Of a stretch of DNA of 64,000 nucleotides, positions 62,920-64,000 are shown in pieces. A program made the translations under genes and the position numbers. This DNA comes from Rhodospirillales bacterium (GTDB lineage Bacteria > Pseudomonadota > Alphaproteobacteria > Acetobacterales > Acetobacteraceae), in NCBI GenBank assembly GCA_017304945.1, contig JAFKLG010000062.1, forward strand, positions 1 through 64,000. The letters are read 5' to 3'. Each line of letters begins with the position of its first letter. Position 1 is the stretch's first letter. Under the pieces are notes generated by a model. The model was not told the DNA's origin. It saw nothing but the letters and a program-made list of their open reading frames with translations, and made no database searches.

Positions 62920-63441
62920 CTAACGCGGGGACAGCACCATGACCATCTGGCGGTTTTCCATGCGCGGCATCTGCTCGACCTTGGTGGTCGCGTCGAGTTC
63001 CGCGCGGATCCGCTCCAGCACCCGGATGCCGATGTCCTGGTGCGCCATTTCACGACCGCGGAAGCGGAGCGTCACCTTGACCTTGTCGCCCTCTTCGATG
63101 AACGTCTTCATGGCGCGCATCTTCACCTGATAGTCGTTCTCGTCGATGTTCGGGCGGACTTTGATCTCCTTGATCTCGATGACCTTCTGCTTCTTCTTGG
63201 CCTCGTTCTTCTTCTTCTGCGCCTCGTACTTGAACTTGCCGTAGTCCAGGATCTTGACGACCGGGGGAACGGCGTTCGGGCTGATCTCCAGCAGGTCCAG
63301 GCCGACGCCATAGGCGCGGGCCAGGGCGTCACGGGCGGTCATCACGCCCTGCATCTCGCCGTCCTGGTCGATCAGCCGCACCTGCGGGGCGCGGATCTCT
63401 TCGTTCACGCGGGGCCCGTCGCGGGTTGGCGGCGCGGCCAT
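62920..63441 (-). CDS. infC: Translation initiation factor IF-3
   Basis: Binds the 30S subunit, blocks premature 50S joining and checks start codons and initiator tRNA. The 173-residue product has the N-domain ([24 protein letters not shown]), the long linker [24 protein letters not shown] and the C-domain ([41 protein letters not shown] over residues 89-130). The ATG at 63441 has AGGA only 3 nt away. An ATA at 63454-63456, in frame, lies 6 nt behind a perfect AGGAG (63463-63467) and would add five residues (ATA-encoded start, then ARGP). Since infC is known for rare start codons used in autocontrol, the ATA may be the true start. Confidence 0.96.
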   Translation of the reverse strand: MAAPPTRDGPRVNEEIRAPQVRLIDQDGEMQGVMTARDALARAYGVGLDLLEISPNAVPPVVKILDYGKFKYEAQKKKNEAKKKQKVIEIKEIKVRPNIDENDYQVKMRAMKTFIEEGDKVKVTLRFRGREMAHQDIGIRVLERIRAELDATTKVEQMPRMENRQMVMVLSPR

Positions 63442-63564
63442 GGGTCCTCTTGCTATGGGTATCTCCTGTCGTGGTGGAAACGGGTGTCGGGATGGTACGG
63501 GTCAACCAGGGGCCCTTACGGACCCCTGGTCAGCCTGCATAGTGACCGAAACTGCAGGTCGCGA

Positions 63565-64000
63565 TCAAGCCGGCTCGCGTCCGCGTGACAGATCGGGAGG
63601 CGTCGCCTCCAGCGCAAGCCGCGCCACCGCCTCTTCCAGCGGTACCACGTCCTGCGCCTGACTGCCCAGGCGGCGGAGCGCAACCGTCCGGGTCTCGGCT
63701 TCCTTGCGTCCGACCACGGCGAGCACCGGCACATGCGCCAGGCTGTGGGTGCGCACCTTGGCATTGATCTTCTGGTTGGTCAGGTCGGTCTCCACCGCCA
63801 GCCCCGCCGCGGCGAAGGCAGCCGCGACCTCCTCCGCGTAGCCGTCGGCATCCGAGACGATCGTCGCCACCACCGCCTGCACCGGCGCCAGCCAGAGCGG
63901 AAAACGGCCGGCATACTGCTCGATCAGGATGCCGAGGAACCGCTCGAAGCTGCCCAGGATCGCGCGATGCAGCATCACCGGCCGGTGCCGCGCCCCGTCC
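63565..64000 (-). CDS. thrS: Threonyl-tRNA synthetase, 3' part
   Basis: C-terminal part (about 144 residues) of a class II synthetase, cut by the window end. [20 protein letters not shown] is motif 3 of the catalytic core, followed by [23 protein letters not shown] and the anticodon-binding domain with [38 protein letters not shown] (about residues 70-108 of the visible part). It charges tRNA(Thr) with threonine. infC follows 123 bp downstream on the same strand, the common thrS-infC order. Nothing in the visible part is broken. Confidence 0.96.
   Translation of the reverse strand, partial: DGARHRPVMLHRAILGSFERFLGILIEQYAGRFPLWLAPVQAVVATIVSDADGYAEEVAAAFAAAGLAVETDLTNQKINAKVRTHSLAHVPVLAVVGRKEAETRTVALRRLGSQAQDVVPLEEAVARLALEATPPDLSRGREPA

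Overview
The window is very GC-rich bacterial DNA with tightly packed genes, and its content fits an alphaproteobacterium, most likely of the Acetobacteraceae (Rhodospirillales). Pointers are the thrS-infC order, the LpxI route to lipid A, several CaiB/BaiF CoA-transferases, hydantoinase A/B, NtaA-type flavin monooxygenases and peptide-type ABC transporters. The family assignment is an inference from gene content, not from a marker phylogeny.

Layout. 1-7.3 kb: a leftward pcm-lpxI-gloA operon, tRNA-Cys(GCA), a small unknown protein, a large hybrid histidine kinase, gluQ and a divergent serine esterase. 7.4-17.4 kb: an HNH endonuclease, an acyl-CoA dehydrogenase, a DUF3142/TPR exported pair, hydantoinase A/B and an HdeD-like membrane protein. 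17.5-27.5 kb: small-molecule metabolism (AroE-like dehydrogenase, two CaiB/BaiF transferases, HMG-CoA-lyase-like enzyme), a D-aminopeptidase-type serine hydrolase, a glycogen debranching-type glucosidase, a thioesterase and a vapBC toxin-antitoxin pair with a readable promoter/operator. 27.5-39 kb: glycogen phosphorylase, an XRE/short-chain-acyl type regulator, a Tat-signal SDR, a cupin plus metallo-beta-lactamase exonuclease, a VOC protein, 3-methyladenine glycosylase, aat and msrQ.

39.4-62.6 kb looks like a catabolic region. It holds a ketopantoate-reductase-like enzyme, a molybdopterin oxidoreductase, two tandem Tat-type solute-binding proteins feeding one DppBCDF-type importer, two NtaA/SnaA/DszA-type monooxygenases, a SDR without the catalytic Tyr, a third solute-binding protein, an acyl-CoA synthetase, a luciferase-like oxidoreductase paired with an alpha/beta-hydrolase-fold protein that lacks its nucleophile, then zwf and a third CaiB/BaiF protein. 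Together they suggest import of an organic solute, flavin-dependent oxidative cleavage and CoA activation; the substrate cannot be read from the sequence. The window ends with infC, possibly started from AUA, and the 3' part of thrS.

Non-coding structure is informative. All four internal repeat blocks (17-nt minisatellite at 2.86 kb, 400-bp long-inverted-repeat element at 38.95 kb, palindromic repeats at 56.5 kb and 62.7 kb) lie between convergent genes. Several other convergent junctions carry perfect GC hairpins without a U-tract. No CRISPR array, prophage, transposase or rRNA was seen.
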